From assembly GCA_024280945.1 (NCBI GenBank), contig JAMXLO010000028.1:1-64000 (forward strand): a stretch of DNA of 64,000 nt, in the 5' to 3' direction. Source of the DNA: Acetobacteraceae bacterium. GTDB lineage: Bacteria; Pseudomonadota; Alphaproteobacteria; Acetobacterales; Acetobacteraceae. Below are positions 34,123-41,785 of the stretch, piece by piece. Each line of letters begins with the position of its first letter. The stretch's first letter is position 1. Both the position numbers and the translations under genes were made by a program. The notes beneath the pieces are model-generated. The model saw only the letters and a list, made by a program, of their open reading frames with translations, was not told the DNA's origin and searched no databases.

Positions 34123-34882
34123 GACGTTCTCCTTCTGGCTGGCATGCCGCGAGCAGCGGCTGCAGCGCGACGACAGGGCCGATCACGATCAGCGTCGGCA
34201 GATGCTTTGGAATGGTGCCGCCGACGTGCGCAGCGTCCCCCAGTGTGGTGACGACCACATGCTGGCGCGGCGTCGTTGCCTCGCTGACGAAGGCCACTTG
34301 TTCGGCAGGGTCGCGGCCCGCGGCGAGCAGCCGCTCAGCGATCGCGTCCACCTGGCGCAGCGCCATGTAGAGCACCAGCACATCGGCGCCCCGCGCCAGC
34401 GCTGCCCAGTCAACGTCAGGCAGTGCACCAGTCGTATCGTGACCGGTGACGAAGGCGACGCTGTGAGCCAGGCCACGATGAGTGACCGGAATGCCGGCCG
34501 ACGCCGTGCCGCCGAGGCCAGCGCTGATGCCGGGGATGATGCGAAATGCAACGCTCGCCGCGGCAAGCGCCAAAGCCTCCTCACCTCCGCGACCGAATAC
34601 CAGAGGATCGCCGCCTTTCAGCCGGACCACCCGCAGGCCGTCGCGCGCCAGCGAGATCAAGCGCTCGTTGATGCGCAGTTGCGGCACCTGATCGCCGCCC
34701 GCCCGCTTGCCCACCGCCTCCAATCGCGCCTGTGGCGCAAGCGCGAGAATCTCGGGCGACACCAGCGCGTCGTGCAGCACGACATCGGCCTGGGCGAGCG
34801 CCCGTGCGGCATGCAGCGTCAGGAGCCCTGGATCGCCGGGGCCCGCCCCAACCAGCCAAACACTGCCCATCTCGAAGGTCAT
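34112..34882 (-). CDS. cobA: Uroporphyrinogen-III C-methyltransferase (SUMT)
   Basis: 256 residues from ATG 34882. SAM-methyltransferase motifs: WLVGAGPGDPGLLTLHAARAL at the start, RLKGGDPLVFGRGGEEAL, GISAGLGGTASAGIPVTHRG and a VTGHDT block. It adds two methyl groups to uroporphyrinogen III to give precorrin-2, the first committed step towards siroheme. The start overlaps the dehydrogenase gene by 4 bp and the end overlaps cysJ. It is the methyltransferase half of CysG as a separate protein. The name cobA is used for cobalamin synthesis too; here siroheme supply is the likely role. Confidence 0.93.
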   Translation of the reverse strand: MTFEMGSVWLVGAGPGDPGLLTLHAARALAQADVVLHDALVSPEILALAPQARLEAVGKRAGGDQVPQLRINERLISLARDGLRVVRLKGGDPLVFGRGGEEALALAAASVAFRIIPGISAGLGGTASAGIPVTHRGLAHSVAFVTGHDTTGALPDVDWAALARGADVLVLYMALRQVDAIAERLLAAGRDPAEQVAFVSEATTPRQHVVVTTLGDAAHVGGTIPKHLPTLIVIGPVVALQPLLAACQPEGERHAA

Positions 34883-35427
34883 GCCAGCCACCCGTTGGCC
34901 CTCAGCAGCGCATCGGTCTCCGCGCCCACGTCGCGCCCCTGCTCGCGCCAAGCCATCCGATAGCCGCGCAGCAGGCGCACCCGCTCGCCCCATTCGGGTC
35001 CGAACTCTGCCGCCAGCCGCGTGCGGATGCGTGCTGACAGCCCGGGGCTGGCCCCTCCGGTGGAGGCGGTCAGCAACAGGTCCCCGCGGCGAACTTCGGC
35101 AACACTGTGGAAGTCACACAGCTCGGGGCGGTCCTCGACATTGACCAGCACCCGTTCCGCGCGCGCCAGCGCCGCAAGCTCCTTGGCGGCATCGATCGGC
35201 AGGCCGGCGATCCAGAGCGCCTGCAGCGGCGCGATGTCGGAGGGGGTGGGGAGTAACTGTCGAAGCGAGTCCCTGGGAGCCTGCTCAAGCCCGTCGAGCA
35301 GGTCCGCGAACAGCAGCAGGTTCTTCGCACCACCGGCACGCAACGCGAGAAACCGCCGGAGCGCCGCGTGACCACGACCGGCCACCGCCATCGCCACCGC
35401 CGCTGGATCGAGTGCAACCGGGATCAT
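34879..35427 (-). CDS. Precorrin-2 dehydrogenase / sirohydrochlorin synthase half
   Basis: 182 residues matching the N-terminal CysG/Met8p module: a reduced Gly-rich NAD-binding loop (AVAGRGHAALRRFLALRAGG), then VNVEDRPELCDFHSVAEVRRGDLLLTASTGGASPGLSARIRTRL with the conserved Asp and STGG phosphate loop. It oxidises precorrin-2 and may also insert iron. The start has no good ribosome site; a better site feeds an out-of-frame ATG at 35476 (see findings). First gene of the siroheme-sulfite operon. Confidence 0.85.
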   Translation of the reverse strand: MIPVALDPAAVAMAVAGRGHAALRRFLALRAGGAKNLLLFADLLDGLEQAPRDSLRQLLPTPSDIAPLQALWIAGLPIDAAKELAALARAERVLVNVEDRPELCDFHSVAEVRRGDLLLTASTGGASPGLSARIRTRLAAEFGPEWGERVRLLRGYRMAWREQGRDVGAETDALLRANGWLA

Positions 35428-35485
35428 GAAGGTCGTGCCAACTCATGACGTAAAATCCAGCCAGACAGAGAAGCATTTTTCTCCT

Positions 35486-35504
35486 GGGCGCAAGATATGC
35501 GCCC
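35486..35504 (-). promoter_or_regulatory. Hairpin in the leader of the siroheme/sulfite-reductase operon
   Basis: A perfect 7-bp stem (GGGCGCA/TGCGCCC, 5-base loop) is followed, in minus-strand direction, immediately by AGGAG and then ATG at 35476. In the mRNA the hairpin abuts the ribosome site of a short ORF that overlaps the dehydrogenase start. Upstream is an A/T-rich stretch (AATAAAATACTTAT in minus-strand orientation) that may hold the promoter. Confidence 0.45.
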
Positions 35505-35625
35505 GCGATAAGTATTTTATTCTCCCGTCATCGCGCTCGGGATAGTTCTCCACTCGTGCATCGCCCGACGGGAAAAACCTCTCCGCGATCGGCAGCATGG
35601 TTGCCGGGGCCCCGCAGTGATTATG

Positions 35626-35912
35626 GAGCTGGCGCGCTGGTCCCACGGCATCCATCCGTCCGTCGCCGCTCTGCTAGGCTATCACCACGGTGGGCCTCGG
35701 GGTGATGCGATGTGCTGCTGGCGCAGATTCCCGCTGTGCTGCGGGTGGACGTCTACGTCACCGCCGCCCTTGCCGGCTCGCTGGTCATGGTCGCCGACCC
35801 TCGCATCGCCATGCAACGCACCACCGCCACGTTCGGGTGTGCTGTCCGCTTCACGCTGCGCATGCTCGCGGTCTGGCAGAACTGGCGGCTGCCGACAGCG
35901 GGCGCGCGCTGA
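35626..35912 (+). pseudogene. Decayed C-terminal part of a TRIC/YicG-family membrane channel
   Basis: Three frames together spell the conserved C-terminal half of the YicG/TRIC family. Frame one gives HGIHPSVAALLG (from 35644), frame two ITTVGLGVMR (from 35681), and frame three DVLLAQIPAVLRVDVYVTAALAG (from 35709) ending TLRMLAVWQNWRLPTAG. The intact family has GP-LVA-LLGVITGVGGG-IRDVL-IP-ILR in one frame. Two frameshifts (near 35680 and 35708) and the missing N-terminal half make it non-functional. The remnant lies in the gap upstream of the sulfite operon and ends 11 bp before the end of the luciferase-like gene. Confidence 0.72.
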
Positions 35913-35922
35913 CCGGCGCCGT

Positions 35923-37113
35923 TTATTTGACCATCGCCGGCTCGCGCACCTCCGCCCTGCGGAAGGCCGGCATCACCTCCTCCGCGAAGCGCTGCAACTG
36001 CTCCAACGCCTCGGACTTCGGCACACCGACCGACAACGACACCGAAATGCGATCCAGCGCCGGATATTTTTCCTCCAGCGCCTTGAGGTGATCGATGACT
36101 TCCTGGGCGTTGCCGGTGAGGAAGCCGCCCGCCGCCACAGCGTCCTCGATCTTCGGCAGCTTTGCCGTTGGCGCGCGCTTCGGATCGCGCATGATCTCCA
36201 CCTGCTCGTCGGTCATCGCGCGCACCAGGCGCAGCTCGCCGAACATCTTCATGTTCTCTTCGTAGTACTTGCGGGCGCGTTCGATGCCGTCCGCCTTGCT
36301 CTTGCCCATGTAGAAGTGGAAGCCGAAGCACAGCCGTTCGCCCAGCTCGATGTGCTTGCCCAGCTTGGCGTGCGCCTCCTGCCAGCCCAGCACCACCTTG
36401 TGCATCGCGCCGCCTTCGGCCGAGCCGCCGCCGACCATGCCCTGGATGCCGTGCTTGGCCATGAACTCCATCGCGCGCCCCGTGCCGCCCTGGATCGGCT
36501 GCCACGTCTCCACCGGCAGGCGCACTGGCCGTGGCACAAGTGTCAGGTCCTTCAGCGTATAGCCGCGATACGGCACCTCGGGAGGCAGCGTGTAGTGCTT
36601 GCCCTTGTGGCTGAACGACTCGCTGTTGAACGCCTTGAAGATGATATCGACCTGCTCCTCGAATAGCTCGCGATTGGCCGGCTGATCGAGCAGCGGCGAG
36701 CCGAATGTCTCCACCTCGCGCGTGTGATAGCCACGCCCGAGGCCGAAGATCACCCGCCCCCCCGACAGGATGTCGGCCATCGCGTAGTCTTCAGCGAGGC
36801 GCAGCGGGTGCCACATCGGTGCGATGTTGAAGCCGCAGCCAATCTTCAGGTTCTTGGTTACGTGCGTGAGGTGAAGAGCCATCATCAGCACGTTCGGGAT
36901 GCACTCGGTGCCTTCACGCTGAAAGTGATGTTCGGCCATCCAGAACGCGTTGTAGCCATGACGATCCATCAGCACCGCCATCGACTGCGCCTTCTCCAGC
37001 GCCGTGGCGAGATGAGCATTGTCATACAGCCTGTCGTTGATCGGCGTTCCGGCGTAGCCGATGTCGTCCAGATCGACATGGCCCGCGTAGAGGCTGTCGA
37101 ATTTCGTGATCAT
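35923..37113 (-). CDS. Luciferase-like (LLM) flavin-dependent monooxygenase
   Basis: 396 residues. LLM signature elements: MAVLMDRHGYNAFWMAEHHF, KIGCGFNIAPMWHPLRLAEDYAMADILSGGRVIFGLGRGYH, and ELFEEQVDIIFKAFN. Family enzymes use FMNH2 supplied by a reductase to oxidise alkanes, organosulfur compounds or aldehydes. Position downstream of a TetR-type palindrome (37141-37156) suggests ligand-induced expression. No reductase is adjacent. Confidence 0.88.
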   Translation of the reverse strand: MITKFDSLYAGHVDLDDIGYAGTPINDRLYDNAHLATALEKAQSMAVLMDRHGYNAFWMAEHHFQREGTECIPNVLMMALHLTHVTKNLKIGCGFNIAPMWHPLRLAEDYAMADILSGGRVIFGLGRGYHTREVETFGSPLLDQPANRELFEEQVDIIFKAFNSESFSHKGKHYTLPPEVPYRGYTLKDLTLVPRPVRLPVETWQPIQGGTGRAMEFMAKHGIQGMVGGGSAEGGAMHKVVLGWQEAHAKLGKHIELGERLCFGFHFYMGKSKADGIERARKYYEENMKMFGELRLVRAMTDEQVEIMRDPKRAPTAKLPKIEDAVAAGGFLTGNAQEVIDHLKALEEKYPALDRISVSLSVGVPKSEALEQLQRFAEEVMPAFRRAEVREPAMVK

Positions 37114-37140
37114 GCCGCGTCCTCCCGAGGAGCAGGGTTA

Positions 37141-37156
37141 CCTACCGTATGGTAGG
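37141..37156. promoter_or_regulatory. Palindromic operator, TetR-type
   Basis: CCTACCGTATGGTAGG is an inverted repeat with 6-bp arms and a GTAT centre, 27 bp before the LLM start on the minus strand. The CCTACC...GGTAGG architecture resembles sites bound by TetR-type repressors. No TetR gene is present in the window, so the regulator would be encoded elsewhere. Confidence 0.55.
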
Positions 37157-37210
37157 GCGTGGCTGCCGATGCGCAAGGCGACTGAGACCCAGCTCGTCTG
37201 TTTGCCTTGA

Positions 37211-37224
37211 TTGATCCGGATCAA
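37211..37224 (+). promoter_or_regulatory. FNR/FixK-type box upstream of the L,D-transpeptidase
   Basis: TTGATCCGGATCAA is a perfect TTGAT-N4-ATCAA site. Its centre is 59 bp before the ATG of the transpeptidase gene, matching a class II activator position with about an 18-base leader. A CACGAT hexamer at 37247 could be the -10. It is nested in a longer 11-bp inverted repeat (TTTGCCTTGAT at 37201 and ATCAAGGCAAA at 37220). Confidence 0.7.
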
Positions 37225-37276
37225 GGCAAAGGCCGCCCGTTTCGATCACGATACACAGATCGAACGGTATCGCCTT

Positions 37277-38122
37277 ATGCGTCTCGCTCTGGTCCCGCTG
37301 CTGGGAATGCTGCTGCTTCCAGCCTGCTCCACTCAGCCGCCGCTGCCGACGGCCGTTCCGGCCGCACCGCACGCGCTCGCAACCGCAAACGGTGTCGCCC
37401 CCAAGGCTCAGGTCGACGTCGCCCGCGAGGTGGCTCACTTGAAAGCCGCGTTGCTCCGAGAGGTGCCGCACGCGATTATAGACTTGCCTGAAAAAGCGCC
37501 CTCCTGGATCAAACGAGCGGAGGTCGCAATTGCCGCGGCCGGCTACTCGATCGAGCAGCTACAATTGCTGGTCGTCGTGGACCGCAATCCGGCGGTGCAG
37601 CAGATGCGGATCGTACTGGCACAACCCGGCATGAACTGGCAGGTGATTGGCGGCGCCAAGGTGTCAACCGGGCAGGCAGGCAGACGTGGCTATTTCATTA
37701 CGCCCGTCGGCGTCTTCCTGCATACGGACGCAATTCTGGACTACCGCGCACTCGGCACGTTCAACGAGAATCATATCCGCGGTCTTGGCTTAAAGGGCAT
37801 GCGCGTGTGGGACTTTGGCTGGCAGCAGGCCGCCCGCGGTTGGGTTGCCGGCGCCGATACGGTCGAGATCCGCCTGCTGATGCACGCCACCGATCCCGAC
37901 TACCTTGAGCAGCGGCTTGGCCGTCCGGCATCCCAGGGCTGCGTGAGAATCTCTGCCGCGATGAATCGCTTTCTCGATGCACACGGCGTGCTCGATCTGG
38001 ACTACGAACGCGCCGCCCGCGACGACCCCAAATTCGCCGCCCTGCTGCTGCCGGACCGCCAGCCCACCGACCTGGCTGGACGCGCGCTGGTGATCATCGA
38101 CTCGCGTCTGCCCGAAAACTGA
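37277..38122 (+). CDS. L,D-transpeptidase (YkuD-type) lipoprotein
   Basis: 281 residues from ATG 37277. Lipobox LLLPAC puts the acylated Cys at 17. The catalytic YkuD motif is H203 and then S219-QGC222-VR (ASQGCVRIS). LDT enzymes make 3-3 cross-links in peptidoglycan or attach lipoproteins. The middle contains GGAKVSTGQAGRRGYFITPVGVFLH, typical of the beta-sandwich. The upstream FNR/FixK-type box suggests induction at low oxygen. Confidence 0.82.
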   Translation: MRLALVPLLGMLLLPACSTQPPLPTAVPAAPHALATANGVAPKAQVDVAREVAHLKAALLREVPHAIIDLPEKAPSWIKRAEVAIAAAGYSIEQLQLLVVVDRNPAVQQMRIVLAQPGMNWQVIGGAKVSTGQAGRRGYFITPVGVFLHTDAILDYRALGTFNENHIRGLGLKGMRVWDFGWQQAARGWVAGADTVEIRLLMHATDPDYLEQRLGRPASQGCVRISAAMNRFLDAHGVLDLDYERAARDDPKFAALLLPDRQPTDLAGRALVIIDSRLPEN

Positions 38123-38133
38123 ACGACGCTGCG

Positions 38134-38334
38134 CTACGCCACCGGACTGCCTTTCATCAGGACCGGCGCCAGTGGCCTGGCTTCGCGGCGGCGGCGATAT
38201 TCGTCAACGATAGTTTCGACGACACCCACCACGCCGACGGCCACGGTCAGGCTGGCGAACAGCCAGAGCATCTGCATCGTCCACACCGTGACCCAGCCGC
38301 GGAGCATTCCCGCGCTTCCAATGATATCGTGCAT
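38134..38334 (-). CDS. Small single-helix membrane protein
   Basis: 66 residues with one helix (MLWLFASLTVAVGVVGVVETIV) and a basic C-terminal tail (EYRRRREARP). The start ATG 38334 has GAGGGTG upstream. An FNR/FixK-type box is centred 67 bp upstream, in class II position. Too short to classify; membrane stress or respiratory accessory peptides are possible. Confidence 0.6.
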   Translation of the reverse strand: MHDIIGSAGMLRGWVTVWTMQMLWLFASLTVAVGVVGVVETIVDEYRRRREARPLAPVLMKGSPVA

Positions 38335-38394
38335 GCGCGCACCCTCTTTCCGCCCCGTAGCTCAGCATGCTGGTCCTTTTGCCCGGCAGGCGCT

Positions 38395-38408
38395 TTGATC
38401 CAGGTCAA
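38395..38408 (-). promoter_or_regulatory. FNR/FixK-type box upstream of the small membrane protein
   Basis: TTGATCCAGGTCAA has one mismatch to TTGAT-N4-ATCAA. Relative to the minus-strand gene at 38334 the centre lies 67 bp upstream, giving a plausible class II promoter. It lies only 18 bp before the plus-strand SDR start, too near to activate that gene. Confidence 0.6.
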
Positions 38409-38426
38409 CGTGGAGGAAAATCAGCC

Positions 38427-39179
38427 ATGAGCCAAAGCAGCATCTCGTTACCGACAGCACTCGACCTGCGCGGACGACGCGTCCTGGTCACTGGCGCTGC
38501 CAGCGGCATTGGTCGTGCAACCGCGATCGTGCTGGCGCAGCTTGGCGCGAACCTGCTGCTGAGCGACCGCGCCTCGCTTGCCGAGACCGCGGCCGAGGTT
38601 CGAAATGCCGGTGGCACATACACCACGGAAGAAGGCGACCTGACCTCCGATGGGTTCATCGCCTCGTTGTTCGCCGCCGGCCGGGTACATGCCATGGCAC
38701 ATTGCGCGGCAATCTTGGAATCGCGCAACTGGCGCGAGGATCAGAACTGGCACGAGCGGTTCCATCGCGTGATGGATATCAACGTCCGTGTCCCGCTGAA
38801 CCTGACGGCGGCAGCGATCGACCACATGGCGGAGCATGGTGGCGGCTCGATCGTGCTGGTCGGCTCGGTGGCCGGACGCACCGGCGGCACATCGCCGAAC
38901 ACGCCGCCCGACTACGCAGCCTCCAAGGGCGCGGTGCATGCGCTGGTCAAATGGCTGTCGCGCCAGGCGATCGGCCGCGGCGTGCTGGTGAACGGCGTCG
39001 CACCCGGCCCGGTGCAGACACCAATGACGACCGGCTTCACCGCGGGGCGCCAGTTGCCGCTGGGACGGCTGGGACACCCGGAAGAACTCGCCTGGCCAAT
39101 CGCCTTCCTGTGCACACCGGCGGCAAGCTACTTCTCCGGCGCTATCCTCGACGTGAACGGCGGCGCCTTCGTTGGGTGA
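38427..39179 (+). CDS. Short-chain dehydrogenase/reductase
   Basis: 250 residues from ATG 38427, preceded by GGAGGAAA. Rossmann motif VLVTGAASGIGRATAIVL, catalytic Ser in IVLVGSVAGRTG and YAASKGAV (Tyr-x-x-x-Lys). C-terminal LDVNGGAFVG is typical of this family. It oxidises or reduces hydroxyl/keto groups with NAD(P). The cofactor-selecting residue is not clear (SDRAS after strand 2). Divergent from the small membrane protein. Confidence 0.9.
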   Translation: MSQSSISLPTALDLRGRRVLVTGAASGIGRATAIVLAQLGANLLLSDRASLAETAAEVRNAGGTYTTEEGDLTSDGFIASLFAAGRVHAMAHCAAILESRNWREDQNWHERFHRVMDINVRVPLNLTAAAIDHMAEHGGGSIVLVGSVAGRTGGTSPNTPPDYAASKGAVHALVKWLSRQAIGRGVLVNGVAPGPVQTPMTTGFTAGRQLPLGRLGHPEELAWPIAFLCTPAASYFSGAILDVNGGAFVG

Positions 39180-39238
39180 GGCTTGTGGAAGCCTGGGACA
39201 AGCACCACACTCTCACAATGTGAGGATGGAGGTCAGCG

Positions 39239-39601
39239 ATGGCTATCGTGCTCGATCACACCATTGTTCCGGCCCATGACAACGAAGCATCCGCCAAATT
39301 CTTCGCTCGCATCTTCGGCCTTAACTACGAAGGCGCGATGTCGCACTTCGCCCCGGTCCGGGTGAACGACGACCTGGTGCTGGATTTCGACACCCGCGAG
39401 TCGTTCGACTGGCAGCACTACGCGTTCAAGGTGAGCGACGCCGAATTCGATGCGATCTTCGCTCGGGTGAAGCAGGAGGGGCTTGCCTATGGCAGTGGCC
39501 CGTTCACGCCGGACAACCAGGAGATCAACCACCGCGGCGGTGGCCGCGGCTTCTACTTCAAGGATCCGAACGGTCACCTGCTGGAAGTGCTGACCGTCTA
39601 A
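39239..39601 (+). CDS. VOC-family protein
   Basis: 120 residues: VLDHTIVPAHDNEASAKFFARIFGL, WQHYAFKVSDAEFDAIF and GRGFYFKDPNGHLLEVLTV. Single VOC module with possible ligands His, His and the C-terminal Glu. Preceded by GGAGGTCAGCG. No assigned reaction; glyoxalase-, dioxygenase- or isomerase-type activity is possible. Confidence 0.83.
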   Translation: MAIVLDHTIVPAHDNEASAKFFARIFGLNYEGAMSHFAPVRVNDDLVLDFDTRESFDWQHYAFKVSDAEFDAIFARVKQEGLAYGSGPFTPDNQEINHRGGGRGFYFKDPNGHLLEVLTV

Positions 39602-39636
39602 GCGCCACGAGCGTCGCCCTAGGTCCCAGAACATAG

Positions 39637-39742
39637 CGGCCATCGTCCCGATGGCCGGCGCGTAACAGCGTGCTGAGAGCGAAGCGCAGTGCGACGAAGC
39701 AATCCCAGGCCGGAGCGCGCCTCGCGGGGGTCGCAATGCCAC
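39637..39742. repeat. Intergenic palindromes of REP-like type
   Basis: A 9-bp hairpin (CGGCCATCG, loop TCC, CGATGGCCG) at 39637-39657 is followed by a diverged REP unit with GAGCGAAGCGCAGTGCGACG, GAAGCAATCC and GTCGCAATGCC in opposed orientation up to 39742. The second part belongs to the same family as the half element at 22236. It fills the gap before the acetyltransferase gene. Confidence 0.55.
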
Positions 39743-39826
39743 GTGAGGCTGACCCACGCTTCACTGATCGCGGGGACTAGATCATAAATCGTGCCGACAC
39801 AAAAAGATGCAGGGGAGGTTCCAAGC

Positions 39827-40681
39827 ATGGATACGTTGCGGCCTGCCACGCCTGATGATGCGCCAGCGTGTGGTCGCATCTGTTACGATGCGTTCTGCGC
39901 GATCAACGACGAGCATCGTTTTCCGCGCGACTTCCCCTCCGCTGAGGTCGCCACTGGCGCACTGCGCATGATGATCGACCACCCCGGGTGGTATGGTGTG
40001 GTCGCCGAACGCGACGGCAAAATCATCGGCAGCAACTTTCTGGACGAGCGTGCCACGGTGGTTGGCGTCGGGCCGATAACAGTCGATCCCGCTATGCAGA
40101 ACCAGGGCGTCGGTCGCCGGCTCATGCAGGCAGTGCTCGATCGTGCATCGTCGCGTGGCGCGCCGAGTGTCCGGCTATGCCAGGCGACCTTCCATCGTCG
40201 CTCACTCTGCCTCTACACGACCCTGGGCTTCCGGACACGCGAGCTGCTGTCATGCATGAACGGGCCACCGCTGAAGCGGACTTTGCCAGGATATCATGTG
40301 CGTTCGGCGAGGCGGGCTGATCTCGACGCCTGCAACGCGGTATGCATCGACGTACATGGGTTCGAGCGCGGCGGCGAACTGAAGGACGCCATTGACCAAG
40401 GTACTGCCACGGTGGTCGAGCGCGACGGCCAGATAACCGGGTACGCCACAGCGATCGGCTTCTTTGCCCACAGCGTGGCCAAGAGCAACGCTGATCTGAT
40501 GGCGTTGATCGCTGCTGCATCCGAGTTCACCGGACCCGGCTTTCTGCTCCCCACGCGCAACTACGAGGTGTTCGCCTGGTGCCTGGCCAATGGCTTGCGG
40601 CTCCAGCAGCCGCTGACGCTGATGACGACCGGGTTGTACAACGATCCAGCCGGCGCCTATCTGGCGTGCATCCTGTACTGA
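39827..40681 (+). CDS. Double-domain GNAT acetyltransferase
   Basis: 284 residues from ATG 39827, with GGGGAGG before it. The first GNAT module has VGPITVDPAMQNQGVGRRLMQAVLD, the acetyl-CoA phosphate loop. The second, C-terminal module (YHVRSARRADLDACNAVC...VERDGQITGYATAIGF) is degenerate and lacks a clear R/Q-x-x-G-x-A loop. Tandem-GNAT proteins are common; the substrate is unknown. Confidence 0.84.
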   Translation: MDTLRPATPDDAPACGRICYDAFCAINDEHRFPRDFPSAEVATGALRMMIDHPGWYGVVAERDGKIIGSNFLDERATVVGVGPITVDPAMQNQGVGRRLMQAVLDRASSRGAPSVRLCQATFHRRSLCLYTTLGFRTRELLSCMNGPPLKRTLPGYHVRSARRADLDACNAVCIDVHGFERGGELKDAIDQGTATVVERDGQITGYATAIGFFAHSVAKSNADLMALIAAASEFTGPGFLLPTRNYEVFAWCLANGLRLQQPLTLMTTGLYNDPAGAYLACILY

Positions 40682-40735
40682 GCGGCGGCGTCGCTGTCAC
40701 CTGCCATTGTTCATCCTGCGGCGGAAGGATCACCG

Positions 40736-41785
40736 ATGAAGTTCGGCTACTTTACCCTGAGCGACAACCACTATGCCGAAAACACGCGCTCCCCCAACCA
40801 GTTCGTCGCCGACATCATCGACGAAGCGCTGTATGCCGAGACTGTCGGAATGCACTCGGCGTGGATCGGCGAGCATCACTTCAGCACGTTGGGCGTGCTG
40901 TCGTGTCCCGACCTTGCGCTCGCCTATGTCGCCGCGCGGACGCAGCGGATCCGCCTGGCACCAGCGGTGACGGTGCTGCCGCTGCACCATCCGATCCGCG
41001 TCGCCGAACAGTGGGCGAGCTTGGATCTGCTGAGCGGCGGACGAGTCGATTTCGCCGCGGGACGCGGCTACGACCGTCGCGAGTATGAGCCGCTTGGCGT
41101 TTCCTTTGACGACAACCAGTCGATCTTCGAAGAAGGCATGGAGATCGTGCGTCGGCTGTGGTCGGCGGATGCGCCGATCTCACATCACGGCCGGCACTAT
41201 GTATTCGATCATGTCGCCATCACGCCGCGGCCGGTGCAGCGCCCGATCCCTGCCTATGTTGCATCGTTCTCCCGGCCATCGATCGAACTCGCCGCACGGC
41301 TCGGCTGCGGCCTGATCGTGGCACCCTTCGCCGCGGCGATGACCTTTGGCGGTTTGCACCAGGTGCGCGATTTGTACCGCGAGACATGCGCCAGGCATGG
41401 GACAACACCAGGCCGCCTGATGTGCAGCTACTTCACCCACTTTGCCGATGATGACGCGCAGCAACAGGCGGCGCGGGCCCGCCAGATCCGCTATTACAAG
41501 GAGTGCGTCATTCGGGCCTTTCCCGGTGATCCCGCCACGGCGCCGCCCAGCTACCGCTATTTCATTGCCATGGTTGAGCGTCTGCACGACGTCCGGCCCG
41601 AGGACCTGACGGAGAACTCGGTGCTGATCGGCACACAGACGCACATCGTCGATGTTCTTAAGAAGGTCGAGGCCGCCGGGTTCGATGAGGTCATTCTATA
41701 TTTCAACGTTGGCCTTAAGCCGCATCCGCAGGTGAAAGACGAGATGGCGCGGTTCATGCAACAGGTCGCTCCGCAGTTCGCATGA
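40736..41785 (+). CDS. Luciferase-like (LLM) flavin-dependent monooxygenase
   Basis: 349 residues, ATG 40736 with GAAGGA upstream. Motifs MKFGYFTLSDNHY, WIGEHHFSTLG, RLAPAVTVLPLHHPIRVAEQWASLDLLSGGRVDFAAGRGYD. C-terminal GFDEVILYFNVG. It overlaps the next LLM gene by 4 bp, so two LLM enzymes are co-translated. Substrate unknown. Confidence 0.9.
   Translation: MKFGYFTLSDNHYAENTRSPNQFVADIIDEALYAETVGMHSAWIGEHHFSTLGVLSCPDLALAYVAARTQRIRLAPAVTVLPLHHPIRVAEQWASLDLLSGGRVDFAAGRGYDRREYEPLGVSFDDNQSIFEEGMEIVRRLWSADAPISHHGRHYVFDHVAITPRPVQRPIPAYVASFSRPSIELAARLGCGLIVAPFAAAMTFGGLHQVRDLYRETCARHGTTPGRLMCSYFTHFADDDAQQQAARARQIRYYKECVIRAFPGDPATAPPSYRYFIAMVERLHDVRPEDLTENSVLIGTQTHIVDVLKKVEAAGFDEVILYFNVGLKPHPQVKDEMARFMQQVAPQFA

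Noticed and set aside
32758-34251. Plus-strand 497-codon open frame
   Set aside because: Opposite strand of cysJ; no family match and no ribosome site of value.
35443-35655. Minus-strand 70-codon frame in the leader of the siroheme operon
   Set aside because: No family likeness and no suitable start; the region is better read as operon leader and promoter.
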